Source: Dimorphilus gyrociliatus (Eukaryota; Annelida; Polychaeta; Dinophilidae). Taken from it: a stretch of 64,000 nucleotides of DNA. A model generated the notes under the pieces. The model worked only from the letters and a program-made list of their open reading frames with translations. It was not told the DNA's origin and did no database searches. Position numbers and translations under genes: made by a program. Numbering within the stretch: the first letter of the stretch is position 1; every line of letters starts with the position of its first letter. Location: NCBI GenBank assembly GCA_904063045.1, contig CAJFCJ010000006.1, forward strand, positions 1,439,647-1,503,646, given 5' to 3'. This document shows, in pieces, positions 1 through 14,669 of this stretch.

Positions 1-31
1 GGTAGAATAAGACAGAGGTGCACGATAGAGT

Positions 32-1024
32 TTAGGCGTCGATTGGTGGATCATCGTCAATTAGAGCCTCATCAGAAGAATATCTAGCTCCAAATTGTCG
101 ATATTTGTAACAGACAACTGCAAAAATAATAAATACTAAAGAACCAAGGCCAAGTGCAATACATATTCCAGTTATTAATTGTTTATGACTGCTTTTTTTA
201 GCTTCTGGAAATCGACCATCGATTATTTCTGTTTTACACACTCTATTCACATAGTCGTATTCGGAATTTTCGCAGTAACATTTATTATCTTGTTTGCAGG
301 TGGCATTTTTTGTTTTACAGATTGATTGGGGACTCAAGTCTCCATTGATACATTTGTCATGAGGAATTAACCAATATGGTGAAACAGTTGCTGTATCAGG
401 TATTCCACCATGATCAATTATAAATTTGGAATCCTTTGAAAAAGTTGGAATTGGAACATTTTTGTTACACTTAAATAGTGGCAAGATGCTTTTGGGCATT
501 ATAATTTCATTGAAAAGATTTCCACTGAAGAACAATCCATTTAGTTTCAAGTCAATTTCCATCGATACTATCGCGAATGTCCGCTTTAATTCAACACTAG
601 CTCTTAGATAAGTTTGAGCAGTGGTAAACATTCTCCACTTTGTAGCAGTATCTTTAATAGGCTTATAAACCGAAGAATTCGTAACAACATTGATGTATCC
701 TCCTTTCAAATATATCTTTGAACTGGAAGATGGAGACAGCTTGAGATCAAATATAAATGAGTTTCCCGAACAAGGTAACTGAACAATCGAATAATTGTAA
801 TGAGTTTTCATCAACGAAAGGTATTCCCAACCAAAATCTCCTTCGCAATCCATACCACTACAATATTTATCGACTTGACATGACATGGTGTATGAATTTT
901 TCTTCTCTTCCGAATCTTTCACGACTTTATCCCAACTCTTACAAGCTTTATCATACTTGGCTTGCTCAACTTGACATATGACAAAGAAAATTGAGAAGAA
1001 AGCTAGGACCAGCTTTGACGACAT
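32..1024 (-). CDS. Single-exon type I membrane protein with EGF-like Cys stretch, unrecognised
   Basis: This is an intact 330-aa reading frame on one exon, which I do not recognise. The first ~22 residues are a hydrophobic signal peptide (LVLAFFSIFFVICQ core). The ectodomain carries scattered cysteines and several N-x-S/T sites. A compact Cys-rich stretch follows at roughly residues 225-268 (CINGDL...CKTKNATC...CYCENSEY...VC), resembling an EGF-like module. A single membrane segment (GICIALGLGSLVFIIFAVVC) lies at about residues 283-305, and a short cytoplasmic tail ends in acidic residues. It is probably a cell-surface receptor or adhesion protein. The lack of introns is unusual beside its intron-rich neighbours and could reflect lineage-specific expansion or retroposition. 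The start is the only Met before the signal peptide. Coding status is fairly sure; function is unknown. Confidence 0.75.
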   Translation of the reverse strand: MSSKLVLAFFSIFFVICQVEQAKYDKACKSWDKVVKDSEEKKNSYTMSCQVDKYCSGMDCEGDFGWEYLSLMKTHYNYSIVQLPCSGNSFIFDLKLSPSSSSKIYLKGGYINVVTNSSVYKPIKDTATKWRMFTTAQTYLRASVELKRTFAIVSMEIDLKLNGLFFSGNLFNEIIMPKSILPLFKCNKNVPIPTFSKDSKFIIDHGGIPDTATVSPYWLIPHDKCINGDLSPQSICKTKNATCKQDNKCYCENSEYDYVNRVCKTEIIDGRFPEAKKSSHKQLITGICIALGLGSLVFIIFAVVCYKYRQFGARYSSDEALIDDDPPIDA

Positions 1025-1697
1025 TTCTTTTTATTACCTTCAATGAAAACTGGTAATATATTTACAGAGGGCACTAGTAATAAAGAATTAAATAATTCGT
1101 CAGTGAGTTGTTATTCTATGGTTCAAAATAGTGGAATTCTTGCCTATTTATAAAACCATAAAATATAAAATATAACATAAAAAATCTTGAATTTTCTTTT
1201 TTTCTTGCTTTTAGCAAATTTTTATTTTATTATTTAAATAAAAATAAAAAAAAACGTTATTTCTCTGCGGCATAGACTTATTTGCAAATAAATAAACTAT
1301 CAACAAAGACATAAAGTATTGATTTAACTTGAACATATTTAAACGATACATGTGTTATAAGAGATTTCTCAAGAAAAAAAAAACACTCTTGTCCCCTGCA
1401 TAAACTACACAAATTTTGTTGGCAGGTAGCATCTCTCGCTTCCAGCTAAATTATGTGCCTAAGATGCTTTCGGAGAATGGAACGAAGGAAGAATTAAAAC
1501 TTTAACTTATTAAATGTTCAAAAAAGAAAGAAAAAACCACTTCAGGTACTTTCCATTTATATGAAAAGGAAAAAAAACAGCAACGGGAACAATTAAATTA
1601 GGCGGTTTGGCAGAGAGGAAAGAGGCAAGTGATATTACATAGATGAAATATCGCCTATTAGAGAACCACCGTTTATTATCTTATTTCTGTATGTTTC
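1025..1697. other. Intergenic, 3' flank of NT5C2
   Basis: No open frame of substance is seen. The stretch is AT-rich with A/T runs (1195-1260) and probably contains the NT5C2 3' UTR (minus strand) and the promoter region of the membrane protein that starts at 1024. Confidence 0.5.
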
Positions 1698-5097
<3,400 letters not shown>

Positions 5098-5916
5098 AAT
5101 TTATCTATAAAATAAAGAAGAAACAGGATAAAAAAAAATAATAATAAAATTTTCATATTAATACCAAAAGAAAATCGTATAAAATTACGTAATAAATTCA
5201 ATTAGACTACGTAGGTTATACTTCAACCGATATGAAATAACCTAAACATTGTAAACGACCTGATCGAATCTGTTACCATATACAGAGAGCCCGACATTGC
5301 GCATTGACCCTTGAAATTTTTCACTGAACGCTATAGCATCAAAGCCTATCGATTAACTATGCTAAAGACAAAATGTATATATGAAGGGCAAAATGATAAG
5401 AGTAAGAAACGAACACTGGAAACGTAAGAATAATTATTACAATACATCAGTACAGTATATTAGTATTATTAAGCAAAGGCTTTGAAATGAATAAAATGGA
5501 TTAAAACAAATAGATTTAATACCTAATAGCATTTCATGGAAATTGTTAGTTATTTTATAAATATATAATTATGAAAGAACAATAATAAAATAAAAGAAAA
5601 AAATCTATTTTTTCCCGCCACATCATAGAAATTCTTTAATTATTAGTTTTTCTATTTTTAGCTTCTTTACTATTTTCTTTAAAATCTTACAATTTATTCA
5701 ATAATCTATATAAATCCGACTGCTATTTTAAAACGTTTACAATTTTATTTTTATACTAAAAAAAGAATTTAAATATGATACTGTAAAACTAGTTTGTCGT
5801 TAGTAAGTTAATTTTCTAAAGTAAGGCGTTCTATGCTTACGAAATTAATGAGAATATTGATAATCAATTCGAAATGAAATATCTTCTTAATAATCGTATC
5901 ACAGGGAAAAAGCCAC

Positions 5917-6029
5917 CTATGATAACTTTGAACATAATTTTGTTAGTGCCGTTTTTTTCAGTACGTAAACTGGTTGCTGTTCCTTCGACATCAATTACTT
6001 CCAATTCAGTATATACCGTTAATTTTAGT
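5917..6029 (-). other. Possible orphan internal coding exon (hotdog thioesterase-like?)
   Basis: A 113-nt open stretch on the minus strand is flanked by a possible acceptor (ttttttaag) and a donor (ATAG|GTGGCT). It reads LTVYTELEVIDVEGTATS...LRTEKNGTNKIMFKV, which has non-random composition and faintly recalls the strand pattern of acyl-CoA thioesterase hotdog domains (TELEV.D....TN...F). No neighbouring exons could be found on either side, so it may be a gene relic, an exon of a gene with very divergent partners, or chance. The family suggestion is weak inference. Confidence 0.25.
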
Positions 6030-6096
6030 CTTAAAAAATAATACGACAATTTATATATAAAGAATTAGCTATGAATAGAGTTAAATTTACAACGTT

Positions 6097-6103
<7 letters not shown>

Positions 6104-6143
<40 letters not shown>
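6104..6143. repeat. (CT)n microsatellite
   Basis: About 20 uninterrupted CT units, preceded by tctctccctctc. Confidence 0.9.
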
Positions 6144-6147
<4 letters not shown>

Positions 6148-7223
6148 ATATATGCTGTATATAACATTTTGTACTATACTGTATTAAACCCTGAATCTAT
6201 ATTAAGCTTTATCAAGCACTAAACTTGCCAATTTAATAATAAGACAACGTATCTATTTAACATTATTAAGTCAAATTTAGGTAAGAGATACTTAGATGTT
6301 CATTTATACACTTATAAATACTCTTTAATAGCTTCTTTTTTTTTAAAGCAAAAGAGAGAGTAGCTGAGTTCTGCATTTTTTGTTCTAGTAACTAATCACC
6401 TAGAACAAAAGGTCATTTGCTAAGAAAGAAAAAAAACACTCAACTGAGTAGTTAAAGAATAAAAAATTCTCTATAACCTTGATAAGTTGTTTGTTTTCAA
6501 GGTTGAACCATTCTTTTTAGAGTTAAACAAATAAAACGTTTTCTTAAAATGATGATATTAATCTATTATAATTGTTATTAACCTTGATGATAATATAATT
6601 ATCTTATACTTTCTCTCTTTCTCTCTCTCTCTTCGTCCTCTGCCAATTTTTTTTTCTTTAAAATTTCTATAAAAGGTGAAGAAAGGCAGAGGAGAAAAGA
6701 GAAAAAGTATAAGGCACTTACAAAACAAGAAACCGTTATAAAATGGCTAATAAGGGTGATAATAAAAAGAAAAAATTTTCTTTTCTCTTATCCTTATCTA
6801 TTTCATTTTGTCCTTATTAACTATCAACCATCTCTGAAGTATTTGCTAAAATATATTAAAAGAATATCATAATACTTACAGATATAATAGAGATAGAGAC
6901 AGAGAGGAAAAGAGAAGGCGAACGGACGATAGAATGAGAGACAGTGAGTGAGAGAAGTAGATAGAAGAGAGAGGGAGACAAAAAATACTCTCTAACTGAC
7001 TGCGTGAGAGGGAGTAGACGTAGAAGCAGGGAGAGTTGGAGATGAAGACGAGCTGTTAAAGTTCGAATAACACTTTCAGATGTAATAAATAAATAGAACA
7101 ATAACCATTAAGGTATTCTATTTATGTTGAAAAATTTCTAACTACCAAGTGCTTCGAGTAAGAGTAGTTGACACCAAATGAGAGGGGGAAGCTAATACAT
7201 TTTTTCAACCTATATATACTGTA

Positions 7224-7264
7224 TATATATATATATATATATATAGATATATGATATATATATA

Positions 7265-7292
<28 letters not shown>
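7224..7292. repeat. (TA)n microsatellite cluster
   Basis: Two TA runs are separated by an imperfect spacer (atatattctaa). The motif atatatactgtatatata precedes the first run, one of the recurring ACTGTA-marked TA palindromes of this window. Confidence 0.85.
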
Positions 7293-7295
<3 letters not shown>

Positions 7296-8425
7296 TCTAA
7301 GTAATACTCTATTTGGAGGTATTGGCCTACAAATGTACTCTTAATTTTGTGTCTTTATTTAAATCTCCTGTGCTTGTGCCTTCTACTCTATCTCTCTCTC
7401 TCTCTCTCTAGTTCTCTTCCGTTATCGTTTTACCCCAAAGCTCACTTTTAAATTGATACCTTTCAATATAAAATTCTTTTGAATTGGATATTTCATTTAC
7501 TTTGATTTCAAATCATGATAATATCGAGTATTATATTAAATGTATTAACCTCATTTAAAAAGACTTACCGATCTCTTAGAATATTTTCGATATTTTGATG
7601 ATTGTATTTTCGATTTTTATAGTTTACCTTCGATTTAACCGCCTATCGGATTAATGATAAACAAAGAATATAATCCCTTTATTTAGTCAGTTTTTTCTTT
7701 GAAAGACGAAGTTTATAAACTCAAAAACCATTTGATTATAACCAATGACTCCTTCGATACCGTTAATATTTGTGACAGCTACTCTTTCCATATTTCCCTA
7801 TTTCGTTACCCAATGTATTCATACGCATATAACATATAAATTAGATGGCGCTGTTTATTTATTGTATCAATATATACAATATAAGATTTTCTATTGCAAG
7901 TAGTTTGTAGTTCCATTTAAAATACGTTTAAGCGTTAAACGCCTTTTTATCATTATTCATCTTAAATGTGTTATAGTTTATATGTTACCCATCTTTTTTC
8001 ACAAATTGACAAAAATCTCTCCCAAAGCTTTATAGTCTTTTCTTCTTCAAAAGAACTTTATACCTTTATAAAACTATTAAAATTAAAATTATAACTACAA
8101 AATCACGATTATATAAGTAACCTGGATGATTAGAGCACGTTGTGAAATATTGAAAAATAGATCTCCAAAATCAACTATTGCACAACAGATTGAAAGACGG
8201 AAATTAAAATTGTATAAAAGCATTTACATCTAATATATCAGCAGAGTTTCGAGGTAGTCAACAACTCATTCGAGACCAATTTATCTAATTTTTGATTTAC
8301 GATTTGTTAAACTGTATTCAAGGTATATAAAAGCTACTACTGTCTTTCGAAATACTTTTTGAGACAGAATTTTGTGCGATTCTTTAATTTCGTTTATTGT
8401 AACACTAATACATTTTTCAAAGATT

Positions 8426-9988
8426 ATGGCGTCACAATCAAGCGAAGAAATCACAGAATTAAAATCGTCATCTTTAGTTGATAAAGTGAAAGTTATCGAG
8501 AATGTTGGAGAGTATAAATACATAGTTACAGTTACATTAAAGAATTTTGAGATAACTATTAAATGTCAATTGCAAGGTATGAATCAAATTGTCATCTTTA
8601 AAGTCACTGATTTTTAACGAATTTGCTTATTTACTTGTAAATTTTCAGAAAATTATCCTACAGAAAAGCCAACAGTTTTTGTAAAATCTGATGCATACGC
8701 TAAAGACTTTGTAACAGAGCTGAGCACATATTTAACAAAAGCTTCAACAGACGAAGCTCATTCATTGTGCGATTTATGTAAATTAGCAAATGAATTTACA
8801 ACGGAAAGAAATCCTGAACCTCTAGAACGAACAACAACAAAATTCCCAAAGTACAAATCGAAAACTCACAAGAAGAAGAAAGCTCAACAAGATCCTAAAG
8901 AAAATATTGTTGTAAAGAAAATCAAGCTAAGATCCGCTGAAGATGTTATAAAGAGGATTCTGTGGGATGACATTCCCGTTGAGAATTGTTATGTAGGCTA
9001 TATAGATAGATTTGTTGGATTAGTAGAGAAAAGCTTTAGCGCTTTTTCCTGGGAGGATATCGCATCTGTCGATTACTATACACTAGCAATTCCAAAGCAT
9101 AGAATTGTCTATTTCAAGTACAAAAAGTTAATTATTTGGGATAAAAGAAAGCGATTAGATAATGTGTTTGGTTCTACTGGAAGTAATATAACTCTTCGCG
9201 ACGTTCTAAATAATTATGAAGAAATGTCTAAAAATGAATCTGATGACAAAGAAAGTGCAGAAGATTTAGTTGTTGATTTTGGAGATTATGATAAAGAGTT
9301 TGAATCCACCTCATCTAGTGAAGAGGACGAACAAGAAGAAGGGAATTGTGAAAATCCTAATGCTTTCAGAAACAAAGAGGAATATTTTGGTGATAAAATC
9401 AAACCCAATTACTTTTTATGTCTCAGAATTGATAACAAAGATATAATTGAAAAAACGATGAAAGTGAGAGATGAGTTATTGAAACTTAATCCCCAATATG
9501 ATGAATGTATTATTTCTCCTGAGAGGTTACATATAACCTTATGTTGTCTAGGCCTAGACTCTGATAACGATTTAGAACAAGCAATTATGGTACTAAAAAA
9601 TTTGAAAGCGGGAATTGAGAAATTAAACCCATTAGAAGCAAATTTTCAAATAAAAGGAACAAATCACTTCTGGAATACTGTTTTATATGCTGATGTCCAA
9701 AAGACTGAACCATTTATGGAAATATGCAACTACGTCAGAAATGAAATAGCAAAATCAGGACTTGAGATAAGAGATATGTTTGACATGACGCCTCATATGA
9801 CATTAATGAAAATTAGTAGGCAAATTGGTCATAAAATAGGCACTAAATACCTCGATGCAAGAGTTCATAATATTGCAAAAGATGAAGTATTCGGTACACA
9901 GAATTTCTCTAATGTTTGTCTGTGTTTGATGGGTCAGCAAAGACAACAAGATGGATTTTACATAACTCCATATAAAATGGAATTATAA
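8426..9988 (+). CDS. LENG9: LENG9-like protein: RWD-like + MJ1316 + 2H phosphoesterase domains
   Basis: Two exons, 8426-8576 and 8649-9988 (1491 nt, 496 aa), joined in phase at G|AA. The N-terminal ~100 residues look like an RWD fold (ECQL-ENYPTEKPTVFV pattern). Residues ~144-235 match the MJ1316/DUF504 domain of LENG9 closely (RSAEDVIKRILWDD, YVGYIDRFVGL, FSAFSWEDI, HRIVYFKYKKLIIWDKRKR, VFGS). An acidic Ser/Glu linker follows. The C-terminal ~200 residues are an AKAP7-type 2H phosphoesterase with both signature motifs, HIT (RLHITLCCLG, ~344) and HMT (PHMTLMKI, ~432). Known human LENG9 has a CCCH zinc finger at the N-terminus instead. MJ1316 is proposed to recognise RNA 2',3'-cyclic ends and 2H enzymes cleave cyclic phosphates, so a role in RNA end processing is likely but inferred. 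MASQ at 8426 was preferred to an upstream in-frame Met at 8372. Confidence 0.9.
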
Positions 9989-10414
9989 ACGAACTAAATT
10001 AGTTTTTAATAGGATACTCGTGTATATTTATTTCGCTTGTTTTTTTTTTACTTAATAAACGAAAAATAAAGTAACTATGGAGAAAATATAAAGGTTAGTG
10101 TCACTTAATGGACTCATAAGAAAAAGATCCATTTAATAATTAGTGGTCTTTCAATATCTACATTTCAGTTATAGACTCATTTTTGAAGTTGTTATTATTG
10201 ATACAAGCATTAATATTACCTATAAATACACTATTTAAACAACGACATTGTTCGTTAACTAAACAGTCTACCTACTATTTCATTTATATCGATTAATCTT
10301 ATTAAGATATAAAATACTATATAAACTAGTACGTCGGAATACTATTTAAAACGGTATATCAGTCAAACAACGTTGCTACATGTGATAGAATACCTTCATT
10401 CTTGAAGAGTCTTA
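9989..10414. other. Intergenic between LENG9-like gene and GPCR
   Basis: It holds the poly(A) signals above and AT-rich promoter-side sequence of the GPCR; a TATA-like atataaactag lies near 10318. No other feature is seen. Confidence 0.4.
10053..10070 (+). terminator. Poly(A) signals of the LENG9-like gene
   Basis: Two AATAAA hexamers, at 10054-10059 and 10065-10070, lie 66-82 bp after the stop codon at 9988, downstream of a T-run. This is the expected spacing for a short 3' UTR. Confidence 0.6.
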
Positions 10415-11341
10415 ATGATACAATTAAAAGATATTATACCATTTTTATTGATAATGTTGTATTGTTTCCTTATTGGTACACCTACTAATATACTAATACT
10501 TAAATTTTATCCATTCAAGAGCAAAACCTCTACACTTGTCAATTATTTTATTAAAATATTGGCTATAATTGATGCAATAATTTGTGGCTTTTTGACAATT
10601 TTAACTATTTTATTAAGAACTGATGTTATCCTATATACGTTCTGTTGCAAATTTATTCAAAGTCTTGGCACATTTTTACTAGGTTATTCAACGTTGACAA
10701 CAATGTGCATTGCTATTGAAAGATGGTTTGCAACTCACAAACCCCATTTGTTCAATAAGAAGATTGCTATCATTATGAATATTGTCAGTATTTCTCTTTG
10801 TTTATTCTTCTCCGTTCCAACGTTTATCTATTATCGTGTGATAATTATCAATAATAATAATCATACTGTAGAAAGAGCTTGCTTGCCGCAGCTAACAACT
10901 ATTTGGACGATATGTGAAGTAAGTTGGATATTACTTCTTTTATTAATAATTATCTCTATGATTTTACTATACATATCAATCTTTTCGGCTGTATTAAAAA
11001 GGATAAAAAATGATAAGAGAAGAAATATTAATGACAATGAAGCCTCTAAAAGAAAAGAAACCAGGGCTCAGCTAAAATCAGCAGCAATGCTTTTTGGTGT
11101 TACGTTTGTCTTTATTTGCATATTTATACCTTGGCTAACTAGTTTAGCAGTTGTAAAAACTACTAACAACAATATTAACGTTGAATATGCAAACTTAATT
11201 AATCATACAACAAATTTTTTCATATATTTAATATTTCAAGAAAACTTTAGAAAAAGGATTAAGAACATGTTCAATTGCGGCACAAATCATAGAATTGACT
11301 CTATTTTCCAACTAACTGGTACAACAACCCAATCCAATTAA
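10415..11341 (+). CDS. Intronless rhodopsin-family GPCR, divergent orphan
   Basis: This 308-aa single exon has seven hydrophobic segments. TM1 carries the GTPTN version of the GN motif, and ECL1 has paired cysteines (TFCCKF). The end of TM3 is AIERWFA, so DRY is ERW. TM6 reads FIPWLT and lacks the full CWxP, and TM7 reads NHTTNFFIYLIF in place of NPxxY. ECL2 holds RACLPQ, giving the partner Cys for the usual disulfide. The pattern resembles the intronless peptide/chemoreceptor-like GPCR families expanded in lophotrochozoans and nematodes. The ligand is unknown. Absence of introns next to intron-rich neighbours fits a lineage-specific family. Confidence 0.85.
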   Translation: MIQLKDIIPFLLIMLYCFLIGTPTNILILKFYPFKSKTSTLVNYFIKILAIIDAIICGFLTILTILLRTDVILYTFCCKFIQSLGTFLLGYSTLTTMCIAIERWFATHKPHLFNKKIAIIMNIVSISLCLFFSVPTFIYYRVIIINNNNHTVERACLPQLTTIWTICEVSWILLLLLIIISMILLYISIFSAVLKRIKNDKRRNINDNEASKRKETRAQLKSAAMLFGVTFVFICIFIPWLTSLAVVKTTNNNINVEYANLINHTTNFFIYLIFQENFRKRIKNMFNCGTNHRIDSIFQLTGTTTQSN

Positions 11342-11756
11342 TACTTTAAAGCAACTATTCAATGTCATCATCTCTTTATTGAGACAAGCTAAGATACAAT
11401 TTGAATTCAAATAATTTCACAAAGATTTAGAAAAACGTACTGCAGGCAACACTAACTTATTGCGTGTATATTAAAGTACAAAGTTAAATATGTTAATCTA
11501 CGTTAATCCGTAACGGGGAAGCACAACGAATAGTAGTTTTTTTCTCAAGCAACAAAAAAATAACAAAAAAAGAAAATTAGATAAGCATCTGACAACCTCC
11601 ACCCTTTTTTCAAATGTGTTCAAAGTCCAGAATTTCTGCAGTAAAAATCTACTGATACTCTATGAAAAGTTTTTAAATAAAAGCATCAAAATTGAGAGAT
11701 ATTAATGTTAAAGAGATAAGTATAAGACTGTAATCTCTGGAAAGTATAAATTACAA
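11342..11756. other. Convergent 3' interval, GPCR and NCKIPSD
   Basis: AT-rich, with no open frame; it probably contains both 3' UTRs. An AATAAA-like aaataaaag (11677) lies on the plus strand. Confidence 0.4.
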
Positions 11757-14030
11757 TCACTTTTTAAGGGTTTTCTGAATTTCGTCGATAATTAATCTAT
11801 CATGATCTGGACACGTAATGCTGTCTTTTACCAACTTTAAACAATGTTCAATCTTCTTTATACTATCTAAAATATCTTCTAAATCCGTATTTTTCACAAC
11901 TAAATCACAAAGCGAGAGAAATTCGGTTCTTAGCTAAAAATGAAACAATGTAAGAAATGTTAATTAAATAATATATTATAAACCTGATCTCCATCTTCTA
12001 AATTCGTTATTTGTCTTTCAATAATATCAAAAAGTACTATAATATCGTTCGTATAGAAAATTATAGCTGTTTTAGTATTCGAAAAAATATCTGATGTTAA
12101 TTTAATAACAGAATTTCTTTGATTTTGCTGATAGCTAAACATCGTTGCAGGATCATCTGAGAAAAGAATATTCTATACTTGTTAATAAAATTTTGGTATA
12201 TATAATAAATAATAACCTCCCCTGTTGAACAGAACCATTAACTTTTCTGTAAATACTTTAGCGTATCCCTTATTTTCGATAATTTCCATTATTAAATTCT
12301 CTTGTGGCAATTCAAAATGTAGATTAAAGCAAATTAAAAAGTGTAATAATAAATTGCACATTTCTTCGTCTTCATCCGCTTCAATTTCTTGAAATAGGTT
12401 CTCAAGAAATTCGTGATCTATCGTATCTATAGTTAAAAGGAAAAGGAATTACTTTTAGGGAGGAGAGAGAGAGAGAGAAAGAGAAAATAAACAAATAAAG
12501 GATTGATATATTGAATTAAAGTTATTAATTAGATAAGTAAATAACCGTATAGACGAACAGCTGGTTTCTCTCCAGTAGAAAAAAGCATAGTTAAAACTGT
12601 AAATAGGCGACGTCTTAGTTGTTGATCATTTAAATTCTTAGTTTCAGTGCATAATTCGGTAGGAAGAACGGAATGTAATAATTTTTCGACAAAATTATTA
12701 TCAAAAGAACATAAAGTCTCAAATATTTCCAACAAAACACTTCTAATAGTCTTTCGAGATTCCATTTGATAGTATAGTACTAAATTACTTAGTGGTTTAC
12801 AATGATCCACAAAAAGTTCCTTTTTTATACTATTTGTATGAGCATTTTGCTAAGTGATAGTTAAAACAAACATAAAATAAGACATTAATGTAATTAAATG
12901 AATTAGAAAAAGAATTCTTACCAATATACTCAGTATATTCTCGAGAATATTCAATATAGTTGATTCATCTTCTTGACATGCCCAACTCCTTTGTTGGGTA
13001 TCCTCTTTATGAAGTTCTATTTCTTTCAAATAGTCTCTTAATTTTTCGCAATCAATACTTTCTTTACCTTCAATCTTTAAATTTTCATTTTATTAGACTC
13101 TTATCAAATTTAATTACTATACGCACATCCTCATTATTTAGAGACTCTAGAACATTATTTAACGAATCGCGTATTGATGGATAGGCCTTCTGAATTTCTC
13201 CCAAAACTGTTTTCACTGCAATTTTACTTAAATTATGACTAATTGATGTTGCTTGTCGAACTTTTCCAACTAAATCATAACCTAATTAAATATATCTTAT
13301 AATATTTATAAAGATTTAAAGATTTTAAATCAACAAGAACAAAACCTAATTCATCAGGAGTTTGGTTTTCTAAAGAACGCCTCGAAGAATCTATTCGACT
13401 TGCTAAATTCTCGCCAATGGTCGTTTCTTTGGATTTTGATACTAAAAAATATATTATTAGTTTAGACGATATCTTCTCTTTGTTTAGAGAAACAGGAAAT
13501 GACAAACTTTGAGGAGGTTGAGGTGCTGGACCCTTTGGGCACCTATTCTTTGCCTTTAAATATTTTTCTAATTTCCTTAAAAATAAATAAAATACTGATG
13601 TAAATAACATATTTTTTTCTTATTTCATATATTTATATTGTATATGACATACTTTAAAAACAAATTTTCATTTTTCCCTTTTCGCTGGGATTTTAACTTT
13701 GATATTGCATTTTCAACATACTCGTCAACATAAGAAGCACGAGGATCAGACTGAAAGGTTTTGATCATTTAACATTTACAAAAACTTGTTGCTATCACTT
13801 TAACATCTAAATTATTTATTAGTCTTGTGACAAGTGCATTTAATTTTACTTACATCATCGGCTGAAAGTAAATGATTATTTGGAACAAGTCCAGCTCCTT
13901 CTGAGCTGCAAGCCAAACTCCAATGTTCACTTAACTTTTCTATGACTACCAGATAGCAGTCCTTCGCAAAAGAAAGACCGTTTGGCGTACCTTCTGCGCT
14001 AAAATCTGATATGCTGACGAAACGACTCAT
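11757..14030 (-). CDS. NCKIPSD: NCK-interacting protein with SH3 domain (NCKIPSD/SPIN90/WISH), 9 exons
   Basis: Exons (minus): 14030-13854, 13750-13653, 13575-13346, 13281-13127, 13074-12922, 12849-12546, 12426-12217, 12156-11984, 11933-11757; 1677 nt, 558 aa. Residues 1-59 form an N-terminal SH3 domain (ISDFSAEGTPNGLSFAKD, EHWSLACSSEGAGLVPNNHL). A short proline-rich linker follows (CPKGPAPQPPQSLSFP), which is much shorter than in the 722-aa human protein. The rest is the conserved SPIN90 leucine-rich domain (DTQQRSWACQEDES, YYQMESRKTIRSVLLEI, SVLPTELCTE, TKTAIIFYTNDIIVLFDI). Known SPIN90 binds Nck and N-WASP and activates Arp2/3 to nucleate unbranched actin filaments. Start: SH3 begins right after MSRF at 14030; an in-frame Met at 14054 is possible. 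It is divergent from TATDN2 (640 bp apart). Confidence 0.93.
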
Positions 14031-14669
14031 TGAAAAAAAAGGCCTAAGTGTCATGAAATATTTCGGTGAACATTTCTACCAGTTATGTGTAAAAAGCGCC
14101 ATCTTGGATGTGGTGGGGTGTACAAGTTTCATGTTACACTCTTGAAAGTTTTGTAACATTACGTCCTCTTAAATGACAAATCATTTCATTGTTATTTTCG
14201 AGTAATGATCAAAGTAAATCTAAAATTTTATATTTTGCTTTAATTTCAAATTGAAAACTTTTAAATATTCTTCAACTTTGATATATTTCTTTAATTAGGC
14301 AAAAAATAATATAAAATTCTTTGTTTATCTGCTAATACATCATCCATAAGACTCAGCATTCTAAAAAAAAATAATCTGCCTTTGTTATAAAGTAACATTT
14401 TTTAATTATATTTTTGTATTACTATGCCTATTAAGAACAAAACGGAAGAAATAATTCGATAAAGACAAAAATCGGTTCTTGTTCGTCGTGAGAAAAGTAA
14501 AATATCTAAGTTAGAGAAGGTAAACCCGAGAATTTAATTTTTATTTCTTAAATAACGTGGTTTTATTTCCTATTTTTATTTTCTAATGATAAATTGTTTA
14601 AAAAATTAAAAATTCTAATATTTGAATTATATTTATCCGTTGATAAAGGTTCCTAAACGAAAAAAAAAC
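14031..14669. promoter_or_regulatory. Divergent promoter region, NCKIPSD (-) and TATDN2 (+)
   Basis: The interval holds GCGCCATCTTGGA at 14096-14108, whose reverse complement TCCAAGATGGCGC contains the YY1-type core AAGATGGCG, 66 bp upstream of the NCKIPSD start. This is the usual place for such a site in a housekeeping promoter. Possible TATDN2 5' UTR splicing (donor AGAAG|GTAAAC at 14521, acceptor GATAAAG| at 14649) is also visible. No coding frame of its own. Confidence 0.45.

Larger units (their letters stand above)
5098..8425. other. Gene-poor interval with CT/GA/TA tracts and one orphan exon-like frame
   Basis: It holds the NT5C2 promoter side, a (CT)n tract at 6104-6143, GA/CT-rich low-complexity DNA at 6600-7020, (TA)n tracts at about 7224-7292, a (CT)n tract at 7391-7409, and an AGATGGCGC motif at 7843. 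Apart from the possible exon at 5917-6029 (-), and a weak frame with a consensus donor near 7575 (-), I see no gene. Confidence 0.5.

Noticed and set aside
426-611. 61-aa plus-strand frame
   Set aside because: Antisense shadow of the membrane-protein exon at 32-1024.
6856-7101. 81-aa minus-strand frame
   Set aside because: Encoded by GA/CT-rich low-complexity DNA; Leu/Ser bias only.
12960-13184. 74-aa plus-strand frame
   Set aside because: Antisense of NCKIPSD exon 5.
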